This document shows positions 28,900 through 38,100 of a stretch of 64,000 bases of DNA, piece after piece. Every line of letters begins with the position of its first letter. Position 1 is the stretch's first letter. A program made the position numbers and the translations under genes. Where the stretch lies: contig NZ_SLXH01000014.1 in assembly GCF_004341365.1 (NCBI RefSeq), forward strand, positions 1-64,000, written 5' to 3'. Source of the DNA: Simplicispira metamorpha. Lineage in GTDB: Bacteria > Pseudomonadota > Gammaproteobacteria > Burkholderiales > Burkholderiaceae_C. The notes below the pieces were generated by a model. That model searched no databases and was not told where the DNA came from. It saw nothing but the letters and a program-made list of their open reading frames with translations.

Positions 28900-29711
28900 A
28901 AATAGCCGCTTTGCAAATGGTCTCCAGCACGGCGTTGGCCGACAACCTGGCCACCGCCCGCCACCTGCTGGAGCAGGCGGCGGGCGCCGGTGCCGAACTG
29001 GCCGTGCTGCCCGAATACTTTGGCGCCATGGGTTGGCGCGATACCGACAAGCTGGCCTGGGCCGAATCCCCCGGACAAGGGACGGTACAAAGCTTTCTGG
29101 CCGAGGCAGCGCGGCAACTGGGCTTGTGGGTGGTGGGCGGCACGCTGCCCCTGGCCTGCGCCGATGCGCAGCGGGTGCGCAACACCACGCTGGTGTACAA
29201 CCCCGGCGGGCAGTGCGTGGCGCGCTACGACAAGATCCACCTGTTTCGCTTTGATAACGGGCATGAGCGCTACGACGAGGGCGCCCGCATCGAGCCCGGC
29301 ACCGAGCCAGTGGTCTTCACCCTGGTGGCCCGCAACGGCCAGTCTTGGCGTGTGGGCCTGAGCGTGTGCTATGACCTGCGCTTTCCTGAGCTGTTTCGGG
29401 CCCACGCCCGCGCCGGGGCCGATCTGTTGCTGGTGCCCAGTGCCTTCACTTTCACCACTGGTCAGGCGCACTGGGAGCTGCTGTTGCGTGCCCGCGCCAT
29501 CGAAAACCAGGCCTACGTACTGGCCCCGGCACAAGGCGGCGTGCACGAGAACGGTCGCCACACCTGGGGCCACAGCATGGTGATTGACCCCTGGGGCGAG
29601 GTGCTGGCGCAGCAGGCGCAAGGCGCTGGCGTGGTGCTGGGCGAACTACAGGCCCAGCGCCTGCAGCAAGTGCGCACCCAGCTGCCTGCGCTGGAGCACC
29701 GCGTCCTGTGA
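28896..29711 (+). CDS. Nitrilase-superfamily amidohydrolase (deaminated glutathione amidase-like)
   Basis: Cytoplasmic enzyme of 271 residues with the full Glu-Lys-Cys triad: E40 in LPEYFG, K113 in RYDKIHLF and C158 in SVCYDLRFPEL. The NGHERYDEG loop and SVCYDLRFPE match the Nit1/NitB branch, which repairs deaminated glutathione formed by transaminase side reactions. Overlaps of 4 bp with yhdP (ATGA) and with the sensor kinase (GTGA) show a coupled operon. Confidence 0.88.
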   Translation: MKIAALQMVSSTALADNLATARHLLEQAAGAGAELAVLPEYFGAMGWRDTDKLAWAESPGQGTVQSFLAEAARQLGLWVVGGTLPLACADAQRVRNTTLVYNPGGQCVARYDKIHLFRFDNGHERYDEGARIEPGTEPVVFTLVARNGQSWRVGLSVCYDLRFPELFRAHARAGADLLLVPSAFTFTTGQAHWELLLRARAIENQAYVLAPAQGGVHENGRHTWGHSMVIDPWGEVLAQQAQGAGVVLGELQAQRLQQVRTQLPALEHRVL

Positions 29712-31765
29712 GGCTGCTGGCCCTGCACTGGCTCTGGCGCTACTGGCAAGGCGCCTGGCGCCGCTGGTCTTTGTGGACGCTGCTGGTAGCCCTGGTGGCG
29801 GCCATGCTCGTCACCCTGGTGTGGCTGGCTGGCCGCTATGAGGCCAGCGTGGTACAGGCGCAGCTGGAGCGCGATGCGGCCGATGCCGTGTCCGACATCC
29901 GCACCGCTTTGGCCCGCAACCTGCAAAACCTGCAAGCCCTGCAAACTGGCGCCATCGAACCGCTGGCTTGGGAGGGTTTGGCGCAGGCATTGCTGCGTGA
30001 GCACCGCGAACTGGTGCGCCTTGAGTGGCGCGATAGTGCGCTGCGCCCGCGCGCCCATGCCGAGTCGCCTTTTTCGGCGGTGCAGTGGACGGAGGGCGTG
30101 CGCGATGGCACCCATTCCGATACGGCACTGGCCTGTGCCAATGCGCGCCGCCTCAACGGGCCTGCGTATTCCAGCAGTTACTTCCAGCCCCACGGCGATG
30201 GGCTGGGATCGGAGATGGTGGAGCTGTGCCTGCCCCTGATTTCCACCGGGCACGAAGAGGGGTATTTGGTCGCTACCTACGGGTTGCAGAGCATGTTGGT
30301 CGAACTGGTGGGCCACAGCCTGACACGGCGCCAGGAGGTGTCGTTCACCGAGGCCGACGGCACCCGCTTGGCCATGCTGGGTGCGGTGCGCCGGGGCAGC
30401 CGCATGTTCACCGCACAGCAGCTGCTGGATTTGCCGGGCAACACCATTGTCCTGCGCATGGACAGCTGGCACAGTGCCCCCAGCCTGTTCCCGAACGTGC
30501 TTACCGCGCTGGTCACGGCCATGTCGATTGCCCTGGTTACGGTGTTGGTGGTGCTGGTGCGCGACAACCGCCGCCGCTTGCGTGCTGAAAGCGATCTGGG
30601 CGACGCGCTGGCGTTTCGCAAAGCCATGGAGGACTCGCTCATCACCGGCCTGCGCGCCCGTGACCTGCAAGGGCGCATCACCTACGTCAACCCGGCATTT
30701 TGCGAAATGGTCGGTTTTGAGGCCCACGAGCTGCTGGGGCAAAGCACGTCTGCGCCCTATTGGCCGCCGGAACTGGTGGAAGAGTACCAGCAGCGCCAGG
30801 CCGTGCGCTTTGCCGGCCACATGCCGCCCCGCGAAGGCTTTGAATCGGTGTTCATGCGCAAGGACGGCACGCGCTTTCCGGTGCTCATCATTGAGGCGCC
30901 GCTGATCAACGCCGTGGGCCAGCACACCGGCTGGATGAGCGCGTTTCTGGACATCAGTGAGCAAAAGCGGGTGGAAGAAATCTCGCGCGCCTCGCAAGAG
31001 CGCCTGCAAGCCACGGCGCGGCTGGCCACGGTGGGCGAGATGGCCTCGCTGCTCAGCCACGAGCTCAACCAGCCGCTGGCCGCCATCTCCAGCTACGCCA
31101 CCGGTTCTTTGAACCTGCTGGACGCTGCCCAAGAGCACCAGGGCGCCAGCCTGCAGGCCGATTTGCACGACATGCGCACTGCCATGCAGCGCATTGCCAT
31201 GCAGGCCGAGCGGGCGGGCCGCGTCATCAAAAGCGTGCACGATTTTGTGCGCCGCCGCGACCAGTCGCGTGAAACCGTGGCCGCGCAGGAGTTGCTGGAC
31301 GCCGTGCTGCCGCTGGTGATGCTGCAAGCACGCAAACTCGATGTGCGTGTGCGGGTGCATGTGGAGGCGGGCCTGCCCCTGTTACTGTGTGACCGCACCA
31401 TGGTGGAGCAGGTGTTGCTCAACCTCACGCGCAACGCCATGCAGGCCATGGACGAGCCCGGCATCGCGCCGCGCGTGCTGGAAGTGCGGGTGCGCCGGGC
31501 CGCCTCCAACGCACGCAGCGGCTGGCTGGAGTTTTCTGTGGCTGATGTGGGCTGTGGCCTGACCGAGGAGATTGCGCGCCAGCTCTTTACCCCATTTTTC
31601 ACCACCCGCCCCGAAGGCATGGGCCTGGGCCTGAGCCTGTGCCGCACCGTGGTGGAGCAGCATGGCGGTTTTTTGGGATTTGCACCCCACCAGCCCCGTG
31701 GTACGGTGTTCACCTTTACCCTGCCGGCGGTGGTGCCGGAGCAAGATACCCCCAAGACTGTTTGA
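29708..31765 (+). CDS. PAS-containing sensor histidine kinase (DctS/FixL-like)
   Basis: Membrane kinase of 685 residues beginning at GTG 29708. A first span (about 22-43) and a second (about 265-287) enclose a periplasmic sensor domain. A PAS domain follows (about 305-415, DLQGRITYVNPAFCEMVGF), then the H-box SHELNQPLAAISSYATGSL with H451, N-box NLTRNAMQAMDE, and ATPase boxes VADVGCGLTEE and TTRPEGMGLGLSLCRTV. The layout matches DctS of Rhodobacter, which senses C4-dicarboxylates; the ligand here is unknown. It pairs with the response regulator 3 bp downstream. Confidence 0.9.
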   Translation: MRLLALHWLWRYWQGAWRRWSLWTLLVALVAAMLVTLVWLAGRYEASVVQAQLERDAADAVSDIRTALARNLQNLQALQTGAIEPLAWEGLAQALLREHRELVRLEWRDSALRPRAHAESPFSAVQWTEGVRDGTHSDTALACANARRLNGPAYSSSYFQPHGDGLGSEMVELCLPLISTGHEEGYLVATYGLQSMLVELVGHSLTRRQEVSFTEADGTRLAMLGAVRRGSRMFTAQQLLDLPGNTIVLRMDSWHSAPSLFPNVLTALVTAMSIALVTVLVVLVRDNRRRLRAESDLGDALAFRKAMEDSLITGLRARDLQGRITYVNPAFCEMVGFEAHELLGQSTSAPYWPPELVEEYQQRQAVRFAGHMPPREGFESVFMRKDGTRFPVLIIEAPLINAVGQHTGWMSAFLDISEQKRVEEISRASQERLQATARLATVGEMASLLSHELNQPLAAISSYATGSLNLLDAAQEHQGASLQADLHDMRTAMQRIAMQAERAGRVIKSVHDFVRRRDQSRETVAAQELLDAVLPLVMLQARKLDVRVRVHVEAGLPLLLCDRTMVEQVLLNLTRNAMQAMDEPGIAPRVLEVRVRRAASNARSGWLEFSVADVGCGLTEEIARQLFTPFFTTRPEGMGLGLSLCRTVVEQHGGFLGFAPHQPRGTVFTFTLPAVVPEQDTPKTV

Positions 31766-31768
31766 ACC

Positions 31769-32398
31769 ATGGAGCCTGTTGCCAACGCCACCATCTATAT
31801 CGTCGATGACGACGCCAGCGTGCGCGAGGCGCTGGCGTGGCTGCTGCGCACGCGCCGCCTGCCCAGCGAGTCTTTTGACAGCGCCGAGGCCTTTGAGGCG
31901 GCCCTGGCCTCACGCTCGCCGCAGCGCCAGCCTTGCTGCCTGCTGCTGGATGTGCGCATGCCCGGCACCAGCGGCCTGGCCTTGTTCGATGCGCTGCTGG
32001 CGCGTGGCGCTGTCGCGGCCATGCCGGTGATTTTTCTCACCGGCCATGCCGATGTGCCCACGGCGGTGGACACCGTCAAGCGCGGCGCTTTTGATTTTTG
32101 CGAAAAGCCTTTTTCCGACAACGCCCTGGTCGATCGCATCGAGCAGGCGCTGGCGCAGTCTGCTGCGCGCCTGGCGCACCTGAGTCAGCGCGACGACCTG
32201 CGCCAGCGCCTGGATGACCTCACCGACCGTGAGCGCGCCGTCATGCAGTGCGTGGTCGAAGGGCTGCCTAACAAGCTCATTGCCGACCAGCTCGACATCA
32301 GCGTGCGCACCGTCGAAGTTCACCGCGCACGGGTGTTCGACAAGATGCAGGTCAAATCAGCGGTGGAACTGGCCAACCTGCTGCGCGACAGCCATTGA
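31769..32398 (+). CDS. FixJ/DctR-like response regulator
   Basis: Protein of 209 residues. The receiver domain has VDDD (12-15), phospho-acceptor D61 in LLLDVRMPG, TGHAD and the KPF lysine. The C-terminal LuxR/FixJ helix-turn-helix (about 147-203) reads LTDRERAVMQCVVEGLPNK...ISVRTVEVHRARVFDKM. It is the partner of the kinase just upstream. No dct transporter is nearby, so its targets lie outside the window or are unknown. Confidence 0.92.
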   Translation: MEPVANATIYIVDDDASVREALAWLLRTRRLPSESFDSAEAFEAALASRSPQRQPCCLLLDVRMPGTSGLALFDALLARGAVAAMPVIFLTGHADVPTAVDTVKRGAFDFCEKPFSDNALVDRIEQALAQSAARLAHLSQRDDLRQRLDDLTDRERAVMQCVVEGLPNKLIADQLDISVRTVEVHRARVFDKMQVKSAVELANLLRDSH

Positions 32399-32399
32399 G

Positions 32400-32417
32400 G
32401 CCGCCCGCGCGGGCGGC
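32400..32417. terminator. Perfect GC-rich hairpin between convergent genes
   Basis: gccgcccgcgcgggcggc is an 18-bp perfect palindrome directly after the response regulator stop and before the OmpA gene stop. There is no U-tract, so it is a probable but not a classical rho-independent terminator. Confidence 0.5.
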
Positions 32418-32421
32418 TGGC

Positions 32422-33075
32422 TCAGTTGCGTGGGCGTTCGCCGACAAAAATTTCCACGCGGCGGTTGCGCGAGCGGCCCTCGGCGGTGTTGTTGCTGGCA
32501 ATGGGTTGGTAAGAGCCCTGGCCCTCGGTCTGGATGCGTGCGCCGCTGACGCCGCGGGCCGTCAGGTAATTGCGTGTGCTGTTGGCACGATCCACCGACA
32601 GCGGGTTGTTGATGGCATCGCTGCCGGTGTTGTCGGTGTGGCCGACGATGCGCACGTCGGTGCTCTGGTTGGCGCGCAGGCTGGCGGCAAAGCGATCAAG
32701 CACCGGGGCAAAGTTGCCCTTGACGTCGGAGCGGCCCACGTCAAAGGAGATGTCGCTCGGGATGTCCAGTTTGAGCTGGTTGTCCTGGGTTTGCGACACC
32801 GATACGCCCGTGCCCTGGGTGGCCTGCTCCATCTCGCGTTTTTGGCGCTCCATGTTTTGCGACCAGACATAGGTGCCCAAAGCACCCACGCCCGCGCCAA
32901 TGACGGCGCCCGTGCCCGCGCTGCCGCCCGTGGCCGAGCTGATGACGGCACCGGCCAGCGCACCCACGCCCGCACCGGTGGCGGTGCGCCGCTGGGTGTC
33001 GCTCATGTTGGCGCAGCCGCTGATGAACAAGGCGGTGAGGGCAGTGCCCAGAATGAGGTGTTTGCGCATGTGCAT
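32422..33075 (-). CDS. OmpA family lipoprotein with glycine zipper (YiaD-like)
   Basis: Protein of 217 residues: lipoprotein signal with FISGC (Cys21), a glycine-zipper membrane region (GAGVGALAGAVISSATGG...GAVIGAGVGALG, about 35-67), a short linker and a C-terminal OmpA peptidoglycan-binding domain (about 100-215) with VRIVGHTDNTGSDAINNPLS and GRSRNRRVEI. It anchors the outer membrane to peptidoglycan. The AAGGAA ribosome site supports ATG 33075 over ATG 33069. Confidence 0.9.
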   Translation of the reverse strand: MHMRKHLILGTALTALFISGCANMSDTQRRTATGAGVGALAGAVISSATGGSAGTGAVIGAGVGALGTYVWSQNMERQKREMEQATQGTGVSVSQTQDNQLKLDIPSDISFDVGRSDVKGNFAPVLDRFAASLRANQSTDVRIVGHTDNTGSDAINNPLSVDRANSTRNYLTARGVSGARIQTEGQGSYQPIASNNTAEGRSRNRRVEIFVGERPRN

Positions 33076-33163
33076 GGATGTGTTCCTTGAAGGTGAAATG
33101 GGGGGCGATGATGCAGCGCCCTATACGGGACACCGTAACAGCACCCAGGCTGTATGGCTGTAG

Positions 33164-33212
33164 GACGAAAGCTATCGGCGCTGGCTTGTCGCCGCTTCAA
33201 GCAAAATCGGCA
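33164..33212. repeat. Interspersed repeat copy 8 (short)
   Basis: Contains gaaagctatcggcgctggct and cgcttcaagcaaaatcggc and ends a few bases before the mltA ATG, so it forms the mltA leader. Confidence 0.5.
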
Positions 33213-33214
33213 CC

Positions 33215-34363
33215 ATGAAAACCGCACTCCTGCGCCTTGCTGCCGCAGCCCTGGTGGCTGCGGCGCTGGCGGCCTGCTCCACGCGAGCGCCTGCCCCGCC
33301 GTCGCCCGGCGTTCCCGCCCGCGTGGCACCTTCTGTCTCCCCGCCTGCGCCTGCCGTGGCAGGTGCGGCTCCCATGGCACAGCCTGGCAGCCGCTGGGTG
33401 CCCGTCGCCTGGCAAGAACTGCCCGGCCTGGACAGCGATGCGTTGCACGAGGCTTGGAATGCCTGGGTGCGCAGTTGCGAGCGCCCCCCGCCGGCCTTCG
33501 TGGCGCTGTGCCCACAGGTGCGCCGCCTGAGCATCGGCACGCCCCAGGAGCAGCGCGCCTTTTTGTTCGAACGCCTGCAGCCCTACCGCATTGAGGCCAC
33601 CAACGGCAGCCCCGATGGCCTGCTCACCGGCTACTACGAGCCCGAACTGGTCGCCATGCGCCAGCCCGGCAACGGCTACACCGTGCCGCTGTACCGCGCG
33701 CCTGCCGGTCTGGCATCGCGCAAGCCCTGGTATTCGCGCCAGCAAATTGACACCCTGCCCGAAGCGCAGGCCGCGCTGCAAGGGCGCGCCATTGCCTGGC
33801 TGGCCGACCCCATTGATGCGCTGGTGCTGCACATCCAGGGCTCAGGAAGGTTGCGCATCACCGAGCCTGACGGCAGCACGCGCATGGTGCGTGTGGCGTT
33901 TTCTGCCACCAACGACCACCCCTACCGCAGCGTGGGCCGCTGGCTGCTCGACCAAAACCTGGTGCGCGACGCCACCTGGCCGGGCATCAAAGCCTGGATT
34001 GCGCAAAACCCCCAGCGCGTGCCCGAGATGCTCTGGAGCAACCCGCGCTACGTGTTCTTCAAGGAAGAGCCGCTGGAGGGCCTGGACGCCGAATTTGGCC
34101 CGCGCGGCGCCCAGGGTGTGGCGCTGACACCAGGGCGCTCGATTGCCGTAGACCGCCAGAGCATTCCGTATGGCACGCCGGTGTGGATGGCCTCCAGCGG
34201 CCCCACCGGCCAGATCCAGCGCCTGGTGCTGGCGCAGGACACCGGCAGCGCCATCATCGGTGCCGTGCGCGCGGATTACTTCACCGGCTGGGGTCAGGAT
34301 GCGGGCGATATTGCCGGGCGCCTCAAGCAGGGGCTGCGCCTGTGGGCGCTGTGGCCGCGCTGA
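33215..34363 (+). CDS. mltA: Membrane-bound lytic murein transglycosylase A
   Basis: Cleaves the MurNAc-GlcNAc bond of peptidoglycan, leaving 1,6-anhydro-MurNAc. Length 382 residues with a lipobox LAAC (Cys21) and a Pro/Ala-rich linker to about residue 60. The MltA barrel follows (LLTGYYEPEL, DALVLHIQGSGRL, FSATNDHPYRSVGRWL), ending in the 3D domain with the catalytic aspartate region (VLAQDTGSAIIGAVRADYF) and GLRLWALWPR at the C terminus. The mltA leader overlaps an interspersed repeat. Confidence 0.93.
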   Translation: MKTALLRLAAAALVAAALAACSTRAPAPPSPGVPARVAPSVSPPAPAVAGAAPMAQPGSRWVPVAWQELPGLDSDALHEAWNAWVRSCERPPPAFVALCPQVRRLSIGTPQEQRAFLFERLQPYRIEATNGSPDGLLTGYYEPELVAMRQPGNGYTVPLYRAPAGLASRKPWYSRQQIDTLPEAQAALQGRAIAWLADPIDALVLHIQGSGRLRITEPDGSTRMVRVAFSATNDHPYRSVGRWLLDQNLVRDATWPGIKAWIAQNPQRVPEMLWSNPRYVFFKEEPLEGLDAEFGPRGAQGVALTPGRSIAVDRQSIPYGTPVWMASSGPTGQIQRLVLAQDTGSAIIGAVRADYFTGWGQDAGDIAGRLKQGLRLWALWPR

Positions 34364-34371
34364 GGGTAGTG

Positions 34372-34442
34372 TCTCAAATTTAAGCAAAATCGGCTTCTAA
34401 AGCCCGCAGGATACGCGCTAGCAGCTATCAAAATAGTAGCTT
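34372..34442. repeat. Interspersed repeat copy 9
   Basis: Reads atttaagcaaaatcggcttc, taaagcccgcaggatacgcg, then ctagcagctatcaaaatag. It lies between the convergent mltA and Lrp-type genes and fills most of the gap; its gct-tctaaagc part can form a hairpin. Confidence 0.72.
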
Positions 34443-34479
34443 GTTCAAGGTGGTGGCGCTGCTGGCAGCGGGCGCGCAT

Positions 34480-34956
34480 TCAGCGCACCAGGTGCGCCAG
34501 CGGCAGCGCGCCGCCCGCCTTGACCTCGCCCAGTGAAAAACTGGTGTGCATGTCCTTCACATTGGGCAGGTTCAGCAGCACCTCGCGCGCAAATTGCGAG
34601 AAGCTGTCCAGATCGCGGGCCACCACTTGCAGCTCGAACGTGCCGGTGCCGCTGATGTAGTGGCACGACACCACCTCCGGAATCTGGCGGATGGCCTCCT
34701 CCATGGCGCGCGTCAGGCCGCCCGTGCTGCGCTCGGCGTCCAGGCGCACAAAGGCCAGCACCCCCAGGCCGATTTTGTGGCGATCGATCTCGGCGCGGTA
34801 GCCCAGGATGTAGCCCGCCTCCTCCAGCGCCCGCACGCGCCGCCAGCAGGGCGCCGCCGACAGGCCCACGCGCTGGGCCAGTTCGGCGTTGGTCAGGCGT
34901 GCATCGGTTTGCAGTTCGCTGAGGATGGCGATGTCAAATTTGTCCAAATTGTTCAT
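34480..34956 (-). CDS. Lrp/AsnC family transcriptional regulator
   Basis: Protein of 158 residues: N-terminal winged helix (LDKFDIAILSELQTDARLTNAELAQRVGLSAAPCWRRVRALEEAG, about 4-48) and a C-terminal RAM ligand-binding domain (VLAFVRLDAERSTG...SCHYISGTGTFELQVVARDLDSF). It is divergent from an indolepyruvate ferredoxin oxidoreductase gene with a 30-bp inverted repeat between them, so it probably responds to an aromatic or branched-chain amino acid and controls that gene and itself (inference from arrangement). Confidence 0.92.
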   Translation of the reverse strand: MNNLDKFDIAILSELQTDARLTNAELAQRVGLSAAPCWRRVRALEEAGYILGYRAEIDRHKIGLGVLAFVRLDAERSTGGLTRAMEEAIRQIPEVVSCHYISGTGTFELQVVARDLDSFSQFAREVLLNLPNVKDMHTSFSLGEVKAGGALPLAHLVR

Positions 34957-34963
34957 GGGTAGA

Positions 34964-34993
34964 TTGTTTCAGGAAAGATCCTTTCTGAAACAA
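34964..34993. promoter_or_regulatory. 30-bp inverted repeat, likely Lrp-type operator
   Basis: Arms ttgtttcag (34964-34972) and ctgaaacaa (34985-34993) are a perfect 9-bp inverted repeat around gaaagatccttt, which is itself nearly symmetric. It starts 8 bp upstream of the Lrp gene ATG and lies in the shared divergent promoter region, the usual place for an autoregulatory site. Confidence 0.7.
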
Positions 34994-35122
34994 GGGTAAA
35001 CGTGGCACAAAAACGAAAGCACATAGCGCGGCACTGTGCATAAACTTGCCCTCCAACCCATCCGCTGCCCAGCCAGTGCCCACAAGGCCGACGCTGCGTT
35101 GCGCCCCCCACAGGAAACCGCC

Positions 35123-38100
35123 ATGAACGCCCCTCTGCCCGAATCCGTCCGCCAGGCCCTTGCCACCGTCAGCCTGGAGGACAAATACACGCTGGACAGT
35201 GGCCGCGCTTTCATGAGCGGCGTGCAGGCGCTGGTGCGCTTGCCGATGTTGCAGCGCCAACGCGACGCCGCCGCCGGGCTGAACACTGCCGGTTTCATCA
35301 GCGGCTACCGGGGCAGCCCGCTGGGCACCTACGACCAGGCGCTGTGGGCGGCCAAAAAGCACCTGGCCGAGAACCACATCGTCTTTCAGCCCGGTGTGAA
35401 CGAGGAGTTGGGCGCTACGGCGGTGTGGGGCACGCAGCAGCTGGATTTGTACCCGCAAAGCAAGAAGTACGACGGCGTGTTTGGCATCTGGTACGGCAAA
35501 GGCCCGGGGGTAGACCGCTGCTCGGACGTGTTCAAGCACGCCAACATGGCGGGCACCGCACAGCACGGCGGCGTGATTGCCATTGCCGGTGATGACCACA
35601 TCAGCAAAAGCAGCACCGCCGCGCACCAGAGCGACCACATCTTCAAGGCCTGCGGCACGCCGGTGTTTTTTCCCAGCAGCGTGCAAGAGATTCTGGACAT
35701 GGGCCTGCACGCCTTTGCCATGAGCCGCTTTTCGGGTGTGTGGTCGGGCATGAAAACCATCCAGGAGGTGGTGGAGTCTTCCAGCAGCATCAGCCTGGAC
35801 CCTGACCGCGTGAAGATCGTTCTGCCCGAAGATTTTGTGATGCCCCCTGGCGGCCTGCACATCCGCTGGCCCGACGCGCCGCTGGAGCAGGAAGCGCGGC
35901 TGATGGACTACAAGTGGTACGCCGCCCTGGCCTATGTGCGCGCCAACCGGCTCAACTACAACGTGATTGAAGGCCCCCACGACCGCTTCGGCATCATTGC
36001 CAGCGGCAAGGCCTACAACGACACGCGCCAGGCGCTGGTCGATCTGGGCCTGGACGACGCTACCTGCCGCCAGCTGGGCATTCGCCTGCACAAGGTCAAC
36101 GTGGTCTGGCCGCTGGAGGCCACCATTACCCGCGACTTTGCCCAGGGCCTGCAAGAAATCCTGGTGGTGGAAGAAAAGCGCCAGGTCATCGAATACCAGA
36201 TCAAAGAGGAGCTGTACAACTGGCGCGCCGATGTGCGCCCCAACGTGCTGGGCAAATTTGACGAGCCCGAGGGCGATGCCACCGGCGGTGAATGGAGCAT
36301 GCCCAACCCCAGCCAGAACTGGCTGTTGCGCGCCAAGGCCGATCTGACGCCCGCCATCATCGCCCGCGCCATCGCCAAGCGCCTGAAAAAGCTCGGTGTG
36401 CCCGCCGACATCGCGGCGCGCATGGACAGCCGCATCGCCATCCTGGATGCCAAAGAGCGCGCACCCCTCACGGTCAGCACCGACACCGGCGAGCGGGCGC
36501 CTTGGTTTTGCAGCGGCTGCCCGCACAACACCAGTACCCGTGTGCCCGAAGGCAGCCGCGCCGTGGCGGGCATTGGTTGCCACTACATGACGGTGTGGAT
36601 GGACCGCAGTACCAGCACCTTCACGCAGATGGGCGGCGAGGGCGTGACCTGGGTCGGCCAGGCGCCCTTCACCAAGGAGGCACATGTGTTCGCCAACCTG
36701 GGCGACGGCACCTACTTCCACAGCGGCCTGCTGGCCATCCGCCAGAGCATTGCCGCCGGGGTGAACATCACCTACAAAATCCTCTACAACGACGCCGTGG
36801 CCATGACCGGCGGCCAGCAGGTGGGCGAGCGCCCTGAGGGCCACTCGGTAGCGCAGATTGCGCACAGCCTGCGCGCTGAAGGCGTGGTGCAACTGGTGGT
36901 GGTGACCGACGAGCCCGAGAAGTACCACGGCCGCACGCACCATGTGGACAGCAGCGCCGCGCGCAGCGGCCACCCCGAGCTGCTCAACGACCTGCCGCCG
37001 GGTGTGGAGGTGTTTCACCGCGACGAACTCGACCGCATCCAGCGCCAGTTCCGCGAGGTGGCGGGCTGCACGGCCATCATTTACGACCAGACCTGCGCCA
37101 CCGAAAAGCGCCGCCGCCGCAAACGCGGCCTGCTGGCCACACCCGACAAAACCGTGGTCATCAACGAGGCCGTGTGCGAGGGCTGCGGCGACTGCTCGGT
37201 CAAATCCAACTGCCTGTCGGTGGAGCCCGTGGAGACGCCGCTGGGCCGCAAGCGCCGTATCAACCAGAGCACCTGCAACAAGGACTACTCCTGCGTCAAC
37301 GGCTTTTGTCCCAGCTTTGTCACCATCGAGGGTGGTCAGCTCAAAAAGCCGAAGAAGGAAAAAAAAGGCGACCTCTCCAGCCTGCCCGCCATCCCCGAGC
37401 CGGTGCTGCCGGTGGCCGATGCCGCCTGGGGCATCGTCGTCGGTGGCGTGGGCGGCACGGGTGTGATCACCATTGGCTCCCTGCTGGGCATGGCCGCACA
37501 CCTGGATGGCAAGGGCGTGGTCACGCAGGATGCGGGTGGCCTGGCACAAAAGGGTGGCGCCACCTGGAGCCACATCCAGATCGCCAACCGGCCTGAGGCC
37601 ATCTACACCACCAAGGTCGATACCGCCAAAGCCGACCTGGTGATTGGCTGCGACGCCATCGTGGCCGCCAACAAAGCCACGCTGGCGGTGATGCAGCCGG
37701 GGCGCACCTTTGTGGCGCTCAACACGCACGGCACGCCCACGGCAGCTTTTGTGACCCAGCCGGACTGGCAGTTTCCGGGTGGCTCCTGCCAGAGCGCCAT
37801 CACCGCCGCGGTGGGCGCTGACCAGGTGGGCAGTTTCGATGCCGAGCAGGTGGCCGTGCAGGCGCTGGGCGACAGCATCTACACCAACCCGCTGATGCTG
37901 GGCTACGCCTGGCAAAAAGGCCGGGTGCCGCTCACGCATGCGTCCCTGATGCGCGCCATGGAATTGAATGGCGTGCAAATCGAGAACAACAAGGCTGCGT
38001 TTGAATGGGGCCGGCGTTGTGCCCACGACCTGGCCACCGTGCAGGCGCAGTTGCAGACGGCGCAGGTGATCCAGTTCGTCAAGAAGCCCGCGCTGGTCGA

